Assembly (NCBI GenBank): GCA_018676675.1
Contig: JABHEG010000015.1
Location: 1-64,000 of the forward strand
Length of the DNA: 64,000 bases
Source of the DNA: Lentisphaerota bacterium
GTDB taxonomy: Bacteria > Verrucomicrobiota > Lentisphaeria > Oligosphaerales > JABHEG01
Direction: 5' to 3'
The position numbers and the translations under genes were made by a program. The notes under the pieces are model-generated. The model searched no databases. It was not told the origin of the DNA and saw only the letters and a program-made list of their open reading frames with translations. This document shows positions 44,052 to 52,899 of the stretch, in pieces. Position 1 is the stretch's first letter. The number at the start of each line of letters is the position of its first letter.

Positions 44052-46790
44052 ATGGGCCCGGGCACAGACGGACGACGTCAACCTAAGCTTCAGCGGAGCC
44101 TCATGGACCGAACGGAAAATGACGCAAACGTAGAGGAAGGCAGCCGGAAGTGCCCCCCGCCTGGGGCCTGCGGGGCGGGTACGCCTGACACGCCGTTGAG
44201 TGACACCCCCTCATCAGAGGATCTCAACGACACCCTCAGCGGCACCGAGTGCCCTGGCTGGGAAGACACGGTGACGGGGGACATGCTGCCGCTCAGCAGG
44301 CAGTTTGGGAACGACTATTCACGCTACTGCGATTTCCAGGAAGTGGGGGCCGGAGGAGTCGCTCAGGTCAGCAGCTGTGTCGACTCCAACCTTGGTCGTC
44401 GCGTTGCATTCAAGGTCCTCCATCCTCACCTTCAGGATATTCCCGCGCAGCAGGTTCGCTTCATCCGGGAGGCGCGTGTCCTGGCTCAGCTTGAGCACCC
44501 GAGCATCGTGCCCGTGCACGAGCTTGGGAATCGCGATGACGGCCGGATCTTCTTCACGATGAAACGCGTGCGTGGAGTCACGCTCCACTATGTTCTCGAA
44601 CGGTTGCGCCTCAGGGATCCTGAGTATGCTGATGCCTATCCCCTGGGGCGTTTGCTCGAAGTCTTCAGTCATGTCTGTCAGGCTGTCGCGTTCGCCCACA
44701 GCAGGGGGGTGATCCACCGCGATCTCAAACCGGACAACGTGATCATCGGCGACTTCGGCGAAGTTCAGCTCATGGACTGGGGGCTGGTAAAGGTCATCGG
44801 GACGCGGGATGAGGCGGACTCACCTGCTGTCAAAGATGATCCTGAGTCCACAGCGGTTCCCCCGGAGCGGGAAGGCGGGGTCGGTGAAACGATGGAGGGC
44901 CAGATCTCCGGGACGCCACGTTATATGTCTCCCGAGCAGGCAATGGGCAGGATTTCCGAAATTGATGGGCGGAGTGACCTTTACAGCCTCGGGGCAATGC
45001 TGTACGAGATGCTGACCCTTCAGTATTATGTGGGCGGCGCAACGGTGCGCGAGACGCTTCGGAACGTCGTGGTCCAGATTCCCAGGCCTCCTCGGCGTCG
45101 GGCTCCCTACCGGAGTATTCCTCGTGAGCTTGATGCGATCTGCATGAAGTGCCTTGCGAAGGTCAGAGAAGAGCGCTACGCGTCAGTTGCATATCTCATT
45201 CACGACCTGGAAGCCTACAGCCGGGGACGTGAGGTCTACGCCTGTCCGGACACGATCCTCATCAAGGCCTGGAAGTGTGGGCGACGGCATCCGGTTCTGA
45301 GTACGGCATTTGGGGTGGGCTTTGCCGTTCTCGTCATGATGCTTGCCGCCGTCGTGATGGCCCGGGAGATCCGTTACTGGATGCTGATGAAGGAAGGTGA
45401 CCGCTATCGGGAGGAAGGGAACGCTGTGTTCGAGAAGAAGAGCCGACTGTTCCAGGAGCTGGTCAAGCTTCGCGAGACGCGCGTCCGCAAAGAGAAGGGG
45501 AGCCGAGAGGCCGAACTGGAGCGAGACGTCTCGGATTTGCACTTACGCTCTGAGAACAAGTACCAGACGGCTGTGATCCTGTATCATCGAGCGGGCGAAC
45601 GGCTGTCTGAACGTCAGCGTGCTGCCTACGCAGACATGTTCAACAACCAGATACGCTTCGCTCTCATGAGTCAGGATTACACGGAGTTCAAGCGGATTCT
45701 CAATTACATCCGGGATCGCTTGGGGACCAACTTCGAGCACGCTGCTCCCGGGGATCGCCGCTGGCTCCTGCGAGTGGCAACAAGCCTCAAGGGAGACGGC
45801 AAGCTGCAGGTCGACAGCATCCCGTCCGGTGCGGAGGTCACCCTCTGGGAGTTCGAGCGACGGGAGGACGGCACTTTGACTCCTGTGAAGGCAAAGGTCC
45901 TGGGGCCGACGCCAGTCCAAACTCTCGGCCTGGGTAAAGGAAGCTACTTGTTGGGCTTCCAGCACTCAGGCTGCCCGGACGTTCGCTACCCTGTCCGCAT
46001 CGACCATGGCGAGTCCGAGCGCGTGGAGGTGTTCCTGCCGGATGCGCTGCCTGAGGGGACTGCCTATGTTCCCTCCGGACCGGCTTACGTAGGCGGAACG
46101 CATGCGCGCTATTACCGGTTGCACGAGACGCCTGTGAACGGTTTCTTCATAAGCAGCACGGAAGTGACCTTTGGCGAGTATGTCGACTTCTGGCGGGAGC
46201 AGGCCCGTAGAGGCCGGGGGACACAGGACATGAGCCGTGTCCGACTGGCCGCGGGGGATCGTGTGTTCAGGGATGCATGGGACGCTGATGGCGAGCTTGT
46301 TCCCCCCCTTCGGTTGGACATGCCGGTTGTCGGAGTGACTCACGCGAGCGCTGAACGCTACTGTGCTTGGCTCGGGACCCGGCTTGGTCTGCCGTGCCGC
46401 CTGCCGACGGCGGTGGAATGGGAGAAGGCGGCCCGGGGAGTGGATGGGCGGCCTTACGTCTGGGGAGATCACTTCTCGGAAAGCTATGCCTTCTCGATCG
46501 ACAACGTCGCCGCCAGGCACAGCTTCGGGCTCTTCGCTCCACCGATGTCACTGTCCCTCGATCGATCTGTCTATGGGGTTTGGGACATGGCCGGTAATGT
46601 CCGCGAGTGGACTTTGACGACTTTTGACGACGGGAGCCCGTTTTACAAGATCAAAGGGGGTAGTGCCAGCACTCCGCGCCACTTCTTGCACTGTTCGGCT
46701 GAAAGTGACATTCCTGCGGCGCCCAGCGATGTCGGCTTCAGGTATGTCATCCCGCTTCCGGCTACGGCTGACCGCCGGCCGGAAGAGTAA
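44052..46790 (+). CDS. Ser/Thr protein kinase fused to PEGA-like and FGE-like domains
   Basis: 912 residues; an ATG at 44103 is also possible. Kinase domain about 90-390: Gly loop GAGGVAQV, Lys121 (VAFK), HRDLKPDN at 222-229, DWG at 242-244 in place of DFG, GTPRYMSPEQ. One membrane segment (GVGFAVLVMMLAAVVMA, about 421-437), a coiled-coil-like charged region, a PEGA-like part (GKLQVDSIPSGAEVTLWE) and a C-terminal SUMF1-like domain (VNGFFISSTEVTFGEYVDFW, GVWDMAGNVREWTL). The SUMF1-like domain lacks the CxxxxC copper motif after GGS, so it is unlikely to make formylglycine; probably an extracytoplasmic sensor or binder. Confidence 0.93.
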   Translation: MGPGTDGRRQPKLQRSLMDRTENDANVEEGSRKCPPPGACGAGTPDTPLSDTPSSEDLNDTLSGTECPGWEDTVTGDMLPLSRQFGNDYSRYCDFQEVGAGGVAQVSSCVDSNLGRRVAFKVLHPHLQDIPAQQVRFIREARVLAQLEHPSIVPVHELGNRDDGRIFFTMKRVRGVTLHYVLERLRLRDPEYADAYPLGRLLEVFSHVCQAVAFAHSRGVIHRDLKPDNVIIGDFGEVQLMDWGLVKVIGTRDEADSPAVKDDPESTAVPPEREGGVGETMEGQISGTPRYMSPEQAMGRISEIDGRSDLYSLGAMLYEMLTLQYYVGGATVRETLRNVVVQIPRPPRRRAPYRSIPRELDAICMKCLAKVREERYASVAYLIHDLEAYSRGREVYACPDTILIKAWKCGRRHPVLSTAFGVGFAVLVMMLAAVVMAREIRYWMLMKEGDRYREEGNAVFEKKSRLFQELVKLRETRVRKEKGSREAELERDVSDLHLRSENKYQTAVILYHRAGERLSERQRAAYADMFNNQIRFALMSQDYTEFKRILNYIRDRLGTNFEHAAPGDRRWLLRVATSLKGDGKLQVDSIPSGAEVTLWEFERREDGTLTPVKAKVLGPTPVQTLGLGKGSYLLGFQHSGCPDVRYPVRIDHGESERVEVFLPDALPEGTAYVPSGPAYVGGTHARYYRLHETPVNGFFISSTEVTFGEYVDFWREQARRGRGTQDMSRVRLAAGDRVFRDAWDADGELVPPLRLDMPVVGVTHASAERYCAWLGTRLGLPCRLPTAVEWEKAARGVDGRPYVWGDHFSESYAFSIDNVAARHSFGLFAPPMSLSLDRSVYGVWDMAGNVREWTLTTFDDGSPFYKIKGGSASTPRHFLHCSAESDIPAAPSDVGFRYVIPLPATADRRPEE

Positions 46791-46805
46791 CTGTGATCCG
46801 GGGGC

Positions 46806-46823
46806 GTGGCTCATCCGAGCCAC
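46806..46823. terminator. Hairpin between convergent genes
   Basis: GTGGCTC (46806-46812) and GAGCCAC (46817-46823) pair around ATCC. An outer pair GTGATC/GATCAC (46793-46798, 46830-46835) can extend it. The site separates the kinase stop from the convergent NapH-like stop; a bidirectional terminator is plausible, though no T-run follows. Confidence 0.5.
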
Positions 46824-46831
46824 AGACCTGA

Positions 46832-48001
46832 TCACTTCTCTGTCTGGTCGGCGCGCTCTTCCACTTCCCTCTTGGCACTCCCGTCGGTCGACGAACTGTC
46901 CAAGGTGAAGGCGACTGCATCTTCAGGACATGCCGAAACGCAAGCTCCACAGGCCCAACACCCGGGGCGGAAGAACTCACTGCCTCCTGCGTGGACTCCC
47001 TGCATGGCCTGAGTCGGGCAAGCTTTGACGCACTTCTCGCATTTCGTGCATCGGCTCTGGTCCAGGCGCGGGCGGTTTGCCGCGACGTTCTCAAGAAGCC
47101 AGGAATAGATGCCGAACGGACACAGGATCTGGCAGAAGGGCCTGAACAGAACAGACGACAGAATCAGGATGACCATGAGAGCTCCCGCGATCATCCCTGT
47201 CATTTGGGCGGGGGAGAAGAGACGGAACGGGTCAGCCTGTTCGTAGATGCTCAACTCTGTGGGCGCCACCGCAAGCCCGAAGAGGAACATGATGGCGGCA
47301 ATCAGGACCAGAATTCGGCAGCCGATGGAGATCATGAAAGGCAGTTTGAAATCCCGTTTTCGCTTGAGTAAGGGCAGGGCAAAAAGGAGTTCCTGAAGCG
47401 CGCCAAACGGGCAGACCCAGCCGCAGACAAGCTTACTGCCCAGGAGAGAAAGCGCCGTGAAAACAAGCAGGCCCAGAGCGATCACTACGGCGTTGCTTTC
47501 GTGTCCGGCTAAGGCCTTTAGGAAGCGAACGAAGGCATCCATCGGGTTTGGCAGTCCCCCGAGAATGACTCCGAACACGAGCACAGTCCCTACCAGTGCC
47601 AGGAAACGCGCGCTCCGACTCACCTTCCGTGGCAAGATCAGCAACAGGGCCGCCGAGACGCAGACCACCATCAGGGCGTACGCAAGTGCGGAGCGGCTCG
47701 AGTGGCGCTCAGCGTGGAGCGTCTCCAGAGCGGCCATCCAGTGGTCGCGGTCGACCGGAAGGTACGTCAGGTCAACGCCTTGAGGGAGTTCCCAGGCGCA
47801 GGTGTTGTGCACACTCAGCGCGTTGAGGAGCTGGCGGGGGGACACGTCGTTCTCGCTCGCAAGGCTCTCGATCGTCATCTCGGTCGAGAACGTGGGCTCC
47901 AAGTCGCCGTCGGCGGGGCGCATACTGTCCGCCAGTACGAGAACCAAGACACCCAGGACACAGCACAGGATGCGGTTTGTTGCAGTGGCACGCTCACACA
48001 T
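46832..48001 (-). CDS. NapH-like membrane 4Fe-4S protein
   Basis: About 389 residues from the ATG at 48001 (AGGGAG upstream). Signal-like helix RILCCVLGVLVLVLA, then a periplasmic stretch of about 75 residues (MTIESLASENDVSPRQLLNA), then four to five membrane segments. Cys193 and Cys197 in KLVCGWVCPFGALQELL, RPFCQILCPFGIYSW, and two 4Fe-4S clusters (CTKCEKCVKACP, CWACGACVSACP) match NapH/NosR/CcoG-type proteins. It probably passes electrons from quinol to a periplasmic partner. No nitrate, nitrous oxide or oxidase genes are near. Confidence 0.9.
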   Translation of the reverse strand: MCERATATNRILCCVLGVLVLVLADSMRPADGDLEPTFSTEMTIESLASENDVSPRQLLNALSVHNTCAWELPQGVDLTYLPVDRDHWMAALETLHAERHSSRSALAYALMVVCVSAALLLILPRKVSRSARFLALVGTVLVFGVILGGLPNPMDAFVRFLKALAGHESNAVVIALGLLVFTALSLLGSKLVCGWVCPFGALQELLFALPLLKRKRDFKLPFMISIGCRILVLIAAIMFLFGLAVAPTELSIYEQADPFRLFSPAQMTGMIAGALMVILILSSVLFRPFCQILCPFGIYSWLLENVAANRPRLDQSRCTKCEKCVKACPTQAMQGVHAGGSEFFRPGCWACGACVSACPEDAVAFTLDSSSTDGSAKREVEERADQTEK

Positions 48002-48423
48002 GGTATCTCCCTCGACAGTCGGTTGCCGGATGACGGGCTCTTCCTGCGCTTGAGCCGGCGATTCGCCGATCACTACCGGCCACACATGACAGTCCTGCGT
48101 ATGGTTTCGCAGCGTGGCCGACAAGCGCTTGGCGGGCCTCGTTCCGGGCAAGAGCGCAGACGATCCGAGCTTGCTCGTATCCTCGCAAAGATACACCGCG
48201 TTTCAGGCTCGTGCCAAGCAGCTCTTCGAGACTCCTTCCTGGTTGGCAGCAGGAGCATAGCCCGATGCGGGGGGGGGACCAGCTTCCTGCTGTGGTCATC
48301 GCGCCCACGAGATCCGGTCTGAAGCACTGCAGCATTCCTGGTCAAGATGGGTCGTGGTGGCAGTTCGTGAGACAGCACGCCATAGTGTCTGCTAACCCGC
48401 ATGTACATTCGGAGAGACCACGC
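48002..48423. other. Divergent intergenic region with one hairpin and a G-run
   Basis: 422 bases between NapH-like and sulfatase genes with no convincing gene. CAGCAGGA (48247-48254) and TCCTGCTG (48285-48292) pair across 30 bases that contain a run of nine G (48269-48277). Promoters for both genes should lie here but none was clear. Confidence 0.45.
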
Positions 48424-49908
48424 ATGCCTGAGGACAGACCGAACATCCTTCTCGTGTTCACGGATCAGCATCGCCTTTCGGCGGTGGGGGCCTATGGTGA
48501 GACCCCTTGCTGTACGCCGAACCTTGATCGCCTTGCCGCCGAGGGGGTGCGCTTCGCGACGGCCTACACGACGTGTCCCGTTTGCAGCCCGGCAAGAGGG
48601 ACGGTTATGACCGGCCTCTATCCTCACCGGCACGGGATCACCTCGAATGTCCACAACCTGGGTTGCAGTGTCCATGAGCTTCCAGACCGCCCGGATTTGC
48701 TTTCCCGGCGGTTACGGACGGCGGGCTATCGATGCGGATACAGCGGCAAATGGCACCTCGGGGAGAACAGGACGCAGGTGTTTGGTGCCCCCTCCTCTCC
48801 CACGTTGCCGCGGGATGTCGGCTTCGATGGACAGAATTTCCCCGGGCACGGCGGCGGCGGATTTAAGTACCCCGAATACCAGCAGTACCTTGCTCACCAC
48901 GGTTGGGAACATGCTGTCGACGGTTGGGATCGCGTATGGCCTTGCGGCATTTTGCGCGGGCCTGAGGAGTCGACCGTCCCTTACTTCCTCACCGAGAACA
49001 GCCTTCGACTCATGGACCGGTACCGGGCGGGGCCTTCCCCGTTCTTCATCTGGCACAACTTCTGGGGGCCGCACGGGCCGTATTTCGTCCCCCGGGAGTA
49101 CTACGACATGTACCGCGACGTGGATATCCCACCGTGGCCGAATTACGCCTGGGACTCCACCGTGAATCTCCCGCTACAGGTGAAGCGACACCCCGATGCA
49201 GATGCCTTCAGTTGGGATGACTGGGCCGAAGCCGTGCGCTATTACTACGCTTTCACCACCCTTATTGACCGGCAGATAGGGCGTCTTCTGGAAGGCCTTG
49301 ATCAGCGTGGGCTCGCCGAGAACACGATCGTTATCTTCACCGCTGACCACGGCGAAACGCTGGGCAGTCACGGCGGACTGACTGACAAGGGATGGCACCA
49401 CTTCGAGGAGATCCAGCGCGTCCCCTTCATTGTGCGGACTCCGCGAACAGGCCCCTATGCGGGCTTGGATCCCGGGACGGTGATGTCCCAGTGGGTCTCG
49501 CTCGTGGATTTGTACCCGACCCTGTGCGAGCTCGCTGGTTGCGCAGACGACGCGCCCCCCGTGCATGGGCGCTCAATCGTCCCACTGCTTCGGGGGGAAG
49601 CCATCGAGTGGGCGGACGAGGCGGTGACTGAGTTCCACGGCGTAAACAGTCTTGCGACCAACATGATCAGTATTCGGGTTGGGGACTTGAAGTACGGCTG
49701 GAATTGCGCCAACCGTGATGAGCTCTATGACTTGGGACGTGATCCCCACGAGATGACCAATGTGATTGAGCACTCGGACTACGCTGACGCGCTTTCCCGC
49801 CTGCGTGAGCGGCTCGCGGAGTGGATGCGGGAGACCGGCCATCCTTCTCGCGGAATGTACATTCAGAGCCGTCTAGGCGGCATGACCTTCAGACCAAAAC
49901 AGAAATAG
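48424..49908 (+). CDS. Sulfatase (formylglycine type)
   Basis: About 494 residues from the ATG at 48424, with GGAGAG about 9 bases upstream; longer in-frame starts are poor. DRPNILLVFTDQHRLSAVGAY carries metal Asp14; CSPARGTVMTG puts the formylglycine Cys at residue 54 (CxPAR). Other signatures are GYRCGYSGKWHLG, ADHGETLGSHGG and HGRSIVPLLRGE. No signal peptide. Eighteen bases separate it from the esterase gene, so they are probably cotranscribed and strip sulfate and acyl groups from the same glycan. Confidence 0.95.
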   Translation: MPEDRPNILLVFTDQHRLSAVGAYGETPCCTPNLDRLAAEGVRFATAYTTCPVCSPARGTVMTGLYPHRHGITSNVHNLGCSVHELPDRPDLLSRRLRTAGYRCGYSGKWHLGENRTQVFGAPSSPTLPRDVGFDGQNFPGHGGGGFKYPEYQQYLAHHGWEHAVDGWDRVWPCGILRGPEESTVPYFLTENSLRLMDRYRAGPSPFFIWHNFWGPHGPYFVPREYYDMYRDVDIPPWPNYAWDSTVNLPLQVKRHPDADAFSWDDWAEAVRYYYAFTTLIDRQIGRLLEGLDQRGLAENTIVIFTADHGETLGSHGGLTDKGWHHFEEIQRVPFIVRTPRTGPYAGLDPGTVMSQWVSLVDLYPTLCELAGCADDAPPVHGRSIVPLLRGEAIEWADEAVTEFHGVNSLATNMISIRVGDLKYGWNCANRDELYDLGRDPHEMTNVIEHSDYADALSRLRERLAEWMRETGHPSRGMYIQSRLGGMTFRPKQK

Positions 49909-49926
49909 ACCGGGAGAATGGGCCCC

Positions 49927-52368
49927 ATGAATGTGCGCTGTTATCGGATGACTCTGTTGGGATACAGCCTTTGTCTCTGCGTGTCGTCAGGCCTCCTCGC
50001 CCAGCAGAACGCGGCGTTTGAGAAGGCGGGTTCGGGATACCGTGTCGCGGGGAGTCTGTACGCCCTGGAGGCACGTGCCGACGGCTGTTTGACTGCCTTC
50101 CGCGTCGGCAATGAGGACTTTTTCCCCCCCGTTAACCGGGCAACCGCCGGATGCTATCTGTACCAGAAGGGCGTCCTTAAGCTTGCCAACCTGCGGGAGC
50201 AGGTGGAGGGGGCTCTGAGTGCAGAGAGCGACAAGGCTGTGATGACGTACACATGCGTCGCTGACAGGGCGCGAATCACAGTCCAGAACAAGACTGATGC
50301 CGTGATGACACTTGTTCTCCTCTTTCCTCCTGAAGTTAGCGCGGCCACGGGTGGCTCCGGGCCGTTTCGCAGACCTCCGATCAATGCCAGGTGGGCCACG
50401 AGTACGTGGTTTCGCGGCGGCATGAAGCTCAAGATCGAGGGAGGAACACGGGTCTGGGCGCCATTCAGCAAGGATCTTCAGGTATGGACGCTTGATGTCG
50501 AGGGGAAGAGCACTGATCAAGTGACACTCGTTCCTGGGGCGGCTTCCGTGACTGAGCAGGAGCAGGCAGCCGGGGCCGAGATTGTGGTGGCCAAACCCAT
50601 GCCCAAGGTGACGGTCGCCAAACCCGAGGGGGACGCGTCCACCAAGCCTGACTCCGGAGCTGCAGTCGTCGTCACGAAGGCCCTTTACCAGGCAACCGTG
50701 TCCTCCGATGGCTGTCTGACGAGTCTGAAAGTGGAGGGGGAGGAGTTACTGCATGAGCGGGGATCGAACCCACGGGGGGCCTACCTTTTCCAGGGCGGGG
50801 CATTTGGTCTTCCCGACGTCACCCAGCCGAAGCCCGACACGATCGTCGCGGCAGGGACAAAGGCACAGGTTACCTACACCTTCTCGCCGACCACTGTGCG
50901 CTGGCAGATCCGGAACCTGACGGAGAAGAAGCTGATCACCCTGATGGCCTTTGCCCCGGGGATCCGGGTAGTCCGTGACTCGTTTGGGCAATACGAGAAG
51001 ACCCCGGCCAAGTTGAGTTCGCCGACGATCGTCGGCTACGCGAAAAAGGCCAAGCTCGAGATCGCTAATGGCGGGCGCATATGGGGGCCCTGGTCGGACG
51101 AAAACCTCCAGATCTGGCAAAACGACCTGAAGGCTGGCGAAGAGCACACAACGGTTTTTTCTCCGGGACTGGCGACAGCGGACGAGCTGGCAGACGTCGA
51201 AGCTGCACTGAACTATGTGGCTGTTCCGCCCACCGACCCCGAGGGCCCCATGTGGGATCTGGCCAAGCTCTCGTCTCCTCCGTCTTTCCGGCCTGCCGAG
51301 GGGATCGCTGAGGAAGGCGTGGATGCCGTCTTCTATGATGGCCGTCCGTACAGAGGACGGCCCACCGAGGTGTTCGCCTGGCTCGGGATCCCGGATGTTC
51401 CAGCGGATGACAAGGTCCCGGGGATGGTCCTGATCCACGGAGGCGGAGGGACGGCGTTTGCCGAGTGGGTCCGTCTGTGGAATGGCCGTGGCTATGCTGC
51501 CATTGCCATGGACACCTGCGGCAGCGTCCCTGGAGGCAAGCCGGGACAACGGCCGCGTCACGCCAAAGGAGGACCAGATGGTTGGGGAGGGTACGGCCAG
51601 ATCGACCGGCCTCGCGAAGATCAGTGGGCGTACCATGCCATCGCGGACGTCATCCTGGCCCACTCCCTTCTTCGCTCACGGCCGGGGGTCGACCCTGACC
51701 GGATCGGGGTCACGGGGATCTCGTGGGGGGGGTACCTGTGCAGCATGACGGCCGGCGTTGACACCCGGTTCCGTTTCGCTATTCCTGTCTATGGCTGCGG
51801 GTTCACCACGGATCACAATTTTGCCGGGAGCGTGACTGGGCTCGGCGAGGAGCGGGCTGCTCGCTGGATGCGCTGGTGGGATCCATCCGCCTATTTGGCT
51901 GAAGCACGGATGCCAATGCTCTGGGTGACCGGGAGCAACGATTTTGCCTATACCTTTCCTGCACTTCAGAAGTCGTACCGCCTTCCCAAGACATCCCGGA
52001 CACTCTGCATTCGGCTTCGTATGCCGCACGGACACACTCCCGGCTGGGCACCAAAGGAGATCGAGGCGTTTGCCGAGAGCGTCCTGAACGGTGCCCAGCC
52101 GCTGATCCGTGTCACGGAACAGGGATGCGAGGACGGCAGTGCCTGGACCACATTCGAGAGCGTGTCTCCGGTCGTCAAGGCGGAGCTCAACGTCACATTC
52201 GACACAGGTCCCTGGAAGGAGCGGAAGTGGAAGGCATTGCCTGCAAGACTCGAGCAACAGAAGGCTTCTGCGCAGCTCCCCGGCGGGACAACCGTCTACT
52301 ACCTCAATCTGACGGACGATCGCGGCCTCCTCGTGAGCACGGAACATGTGGAAGTGATGTCAAAGTAA
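49927..52368 (+). CDS. Exported acetyl-xylan-esterase-like hydrolase with duplicated N-terminal domain
   Basis: About 813 residues from the ATG at 49927, which has GGGAGA 8 bases upstream; the ATG at 49918 is too close to it. Signal peptide RMTLLGYSLCLCVSSGLLAQ. Two similar beta-type domains of about 160 residues lie at about 44-205 and 253-415 (ADGCLTAFRV/SDGCLTSLKV, GGTRVWAPFSKDLQVW/GGRIWGPWSDENLQIW). The C-terminal alpha/beta hydrolase starts near 495 (GMVLIHGGGGTAFAEWVRLW), with Ser599 in GISWGGY, Asp672 in GSNDFAYTF, and His701 or 703 in MPHGH. It likely removes acyl groups from polysaccharide. Operonic with the sulfatase. Confidence 0.88.
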   Translation: MNVRCYRMTLLGYSLCLCVSSGLLAQQNAAFEKAGSGYRVAGSLYALEARADGCLTAFRVGNEDFFPPVNRATAGCYLYQKGVLKLANLREQVEGALSAESDKAVMTYTCVADRARITVQNKTDAVMTLVLLFPPEVSAATGGSGPFRRPPINARWATSTWFRGGMKLKIEGGTRVWAPFSKDLQVWTLDVEGKSTDQVTLVPGAASVTEQEQAAGAEIVVAKPMPKVTVAKPEGDASTKPDSGAAVVVTKALYQATVSSDGCLTSLKVEGEELLHERGSNPRGAYLFQGGAFGLPDVTQPKPDTIVAAGTKAQVTYTFSPTTVRWQIRNLTEKKLITLMAFAPGIRVVRDSFGQYEKTPAKLSSPTIVGYAKKAKLEIANGGRIWGPWSDENLQIWQNDLKAGEEHTTVFSPGLATADELADVEAALNYVAVPPTDPEGPMWDLAKLSSPPSFRPAEGIAEEGVDAVFYDGRPYRGRPTEVFAWLGIPDVPADDKVPGMVLIHGGGGTAFAEWVRLWNGRGYAAIAMDTCGSVPGGKPGQRPRHAKGGPDGWGGYGQIDRPREDQWAYHAIADVILAHSLLRSRPGVDPDRIGVTGISWGGYLCSMTAGVDTRFRFAIPVYGCGFTTDHNFAGSVTGLGEERAARWMRWWDPSAYLAEARMPMLWVTGSNDFAYTFPALQKSYRLPKTSRTLCIRLRMPHGHTPGWAPKEIEAFAESVLNGAQPLIRVTEQGCEDGSAWTTFESVSPVVKAELNVTFDTGPWKERKWKALPARLEQQKASAQLPGGTTVYYLNLTDDRGLLVSTEHVEVMSK

Positions 52369-52421
52369 GGAAGCCGCGGGACAGGGAGACGCCCTGGTTT
52401 GCTCCTAGGGAGGGGAGGAGG

Positions 52422-52618
52422 CAATGCTATTAGCTTTCTCTGCCCCCCGTGTCTGGCCGAAGAGTCGCCGGGTGGCACCGCCTCCCACATTGTGTGCTTC
52501 TCGAGAGTGGGAGGGGCCGTTTCGACGCGTCCCACGGCTGTGGGACTTGCTCAAGGCCCTGAGCCTGGGCGAAGGGCTGCCATGCCGCGACTGTCTCCAG
52601 AGAAAGCTAATAGCATTG
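52422..52618. repeat. 197-bp nested inverted-repeat element
   Basis: 52422-52442 and 52598-52618 are a perfect 21-bp inverted repeat; the left arm begins CAATGCTATTAGC. Inside are CCTCCCAC/GTGGGAGG (52481-52488, 52507-52514) and GTCCCAC/GTGGGAC (52529-52535, 52540-52546), so the whole unit could fold as a multi-branched RNA. A GGGGAGGAGGC-type sequence stands just outside each end, which could be a duplication. MITE-like element or structured RNA; no coding content. It fills most of the 531-base gap after the esterase. Confidence 0.75.
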
Positions 52619-52899
52619 TGGGGGGAGGAGGCGAATGCGGTGGGGTGCTCTGGACGTGTTTGGGATTGAGGGCTGCGCAACTTCTGCCCACACCTCCCGG
52701 AGATCTGAGCAATAGCGCGTCGACAGGGCTTCCTGAGTTGGGCGGCCACGAGAATTGCGAACGCGTTCCTTCCCAGGTAGTTGGGGGAGAGACCGGGCGA
52801 TCTGGTGCGAAATCTTCTTTGTCTCCTCATATGCACGTGATGTGCACGCAGTGCAACCAACCGACCGGCTCCCGCCGGTCTCAATCGAGGAGATGTGAG

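Noticed and set aside
52387..52397. AGACGCCCTGG also present in the paired hairpin repeats at 21776 and 21897
   Set aside because: Only 11 bases match before the similarity fades; not enough to call a further copy.
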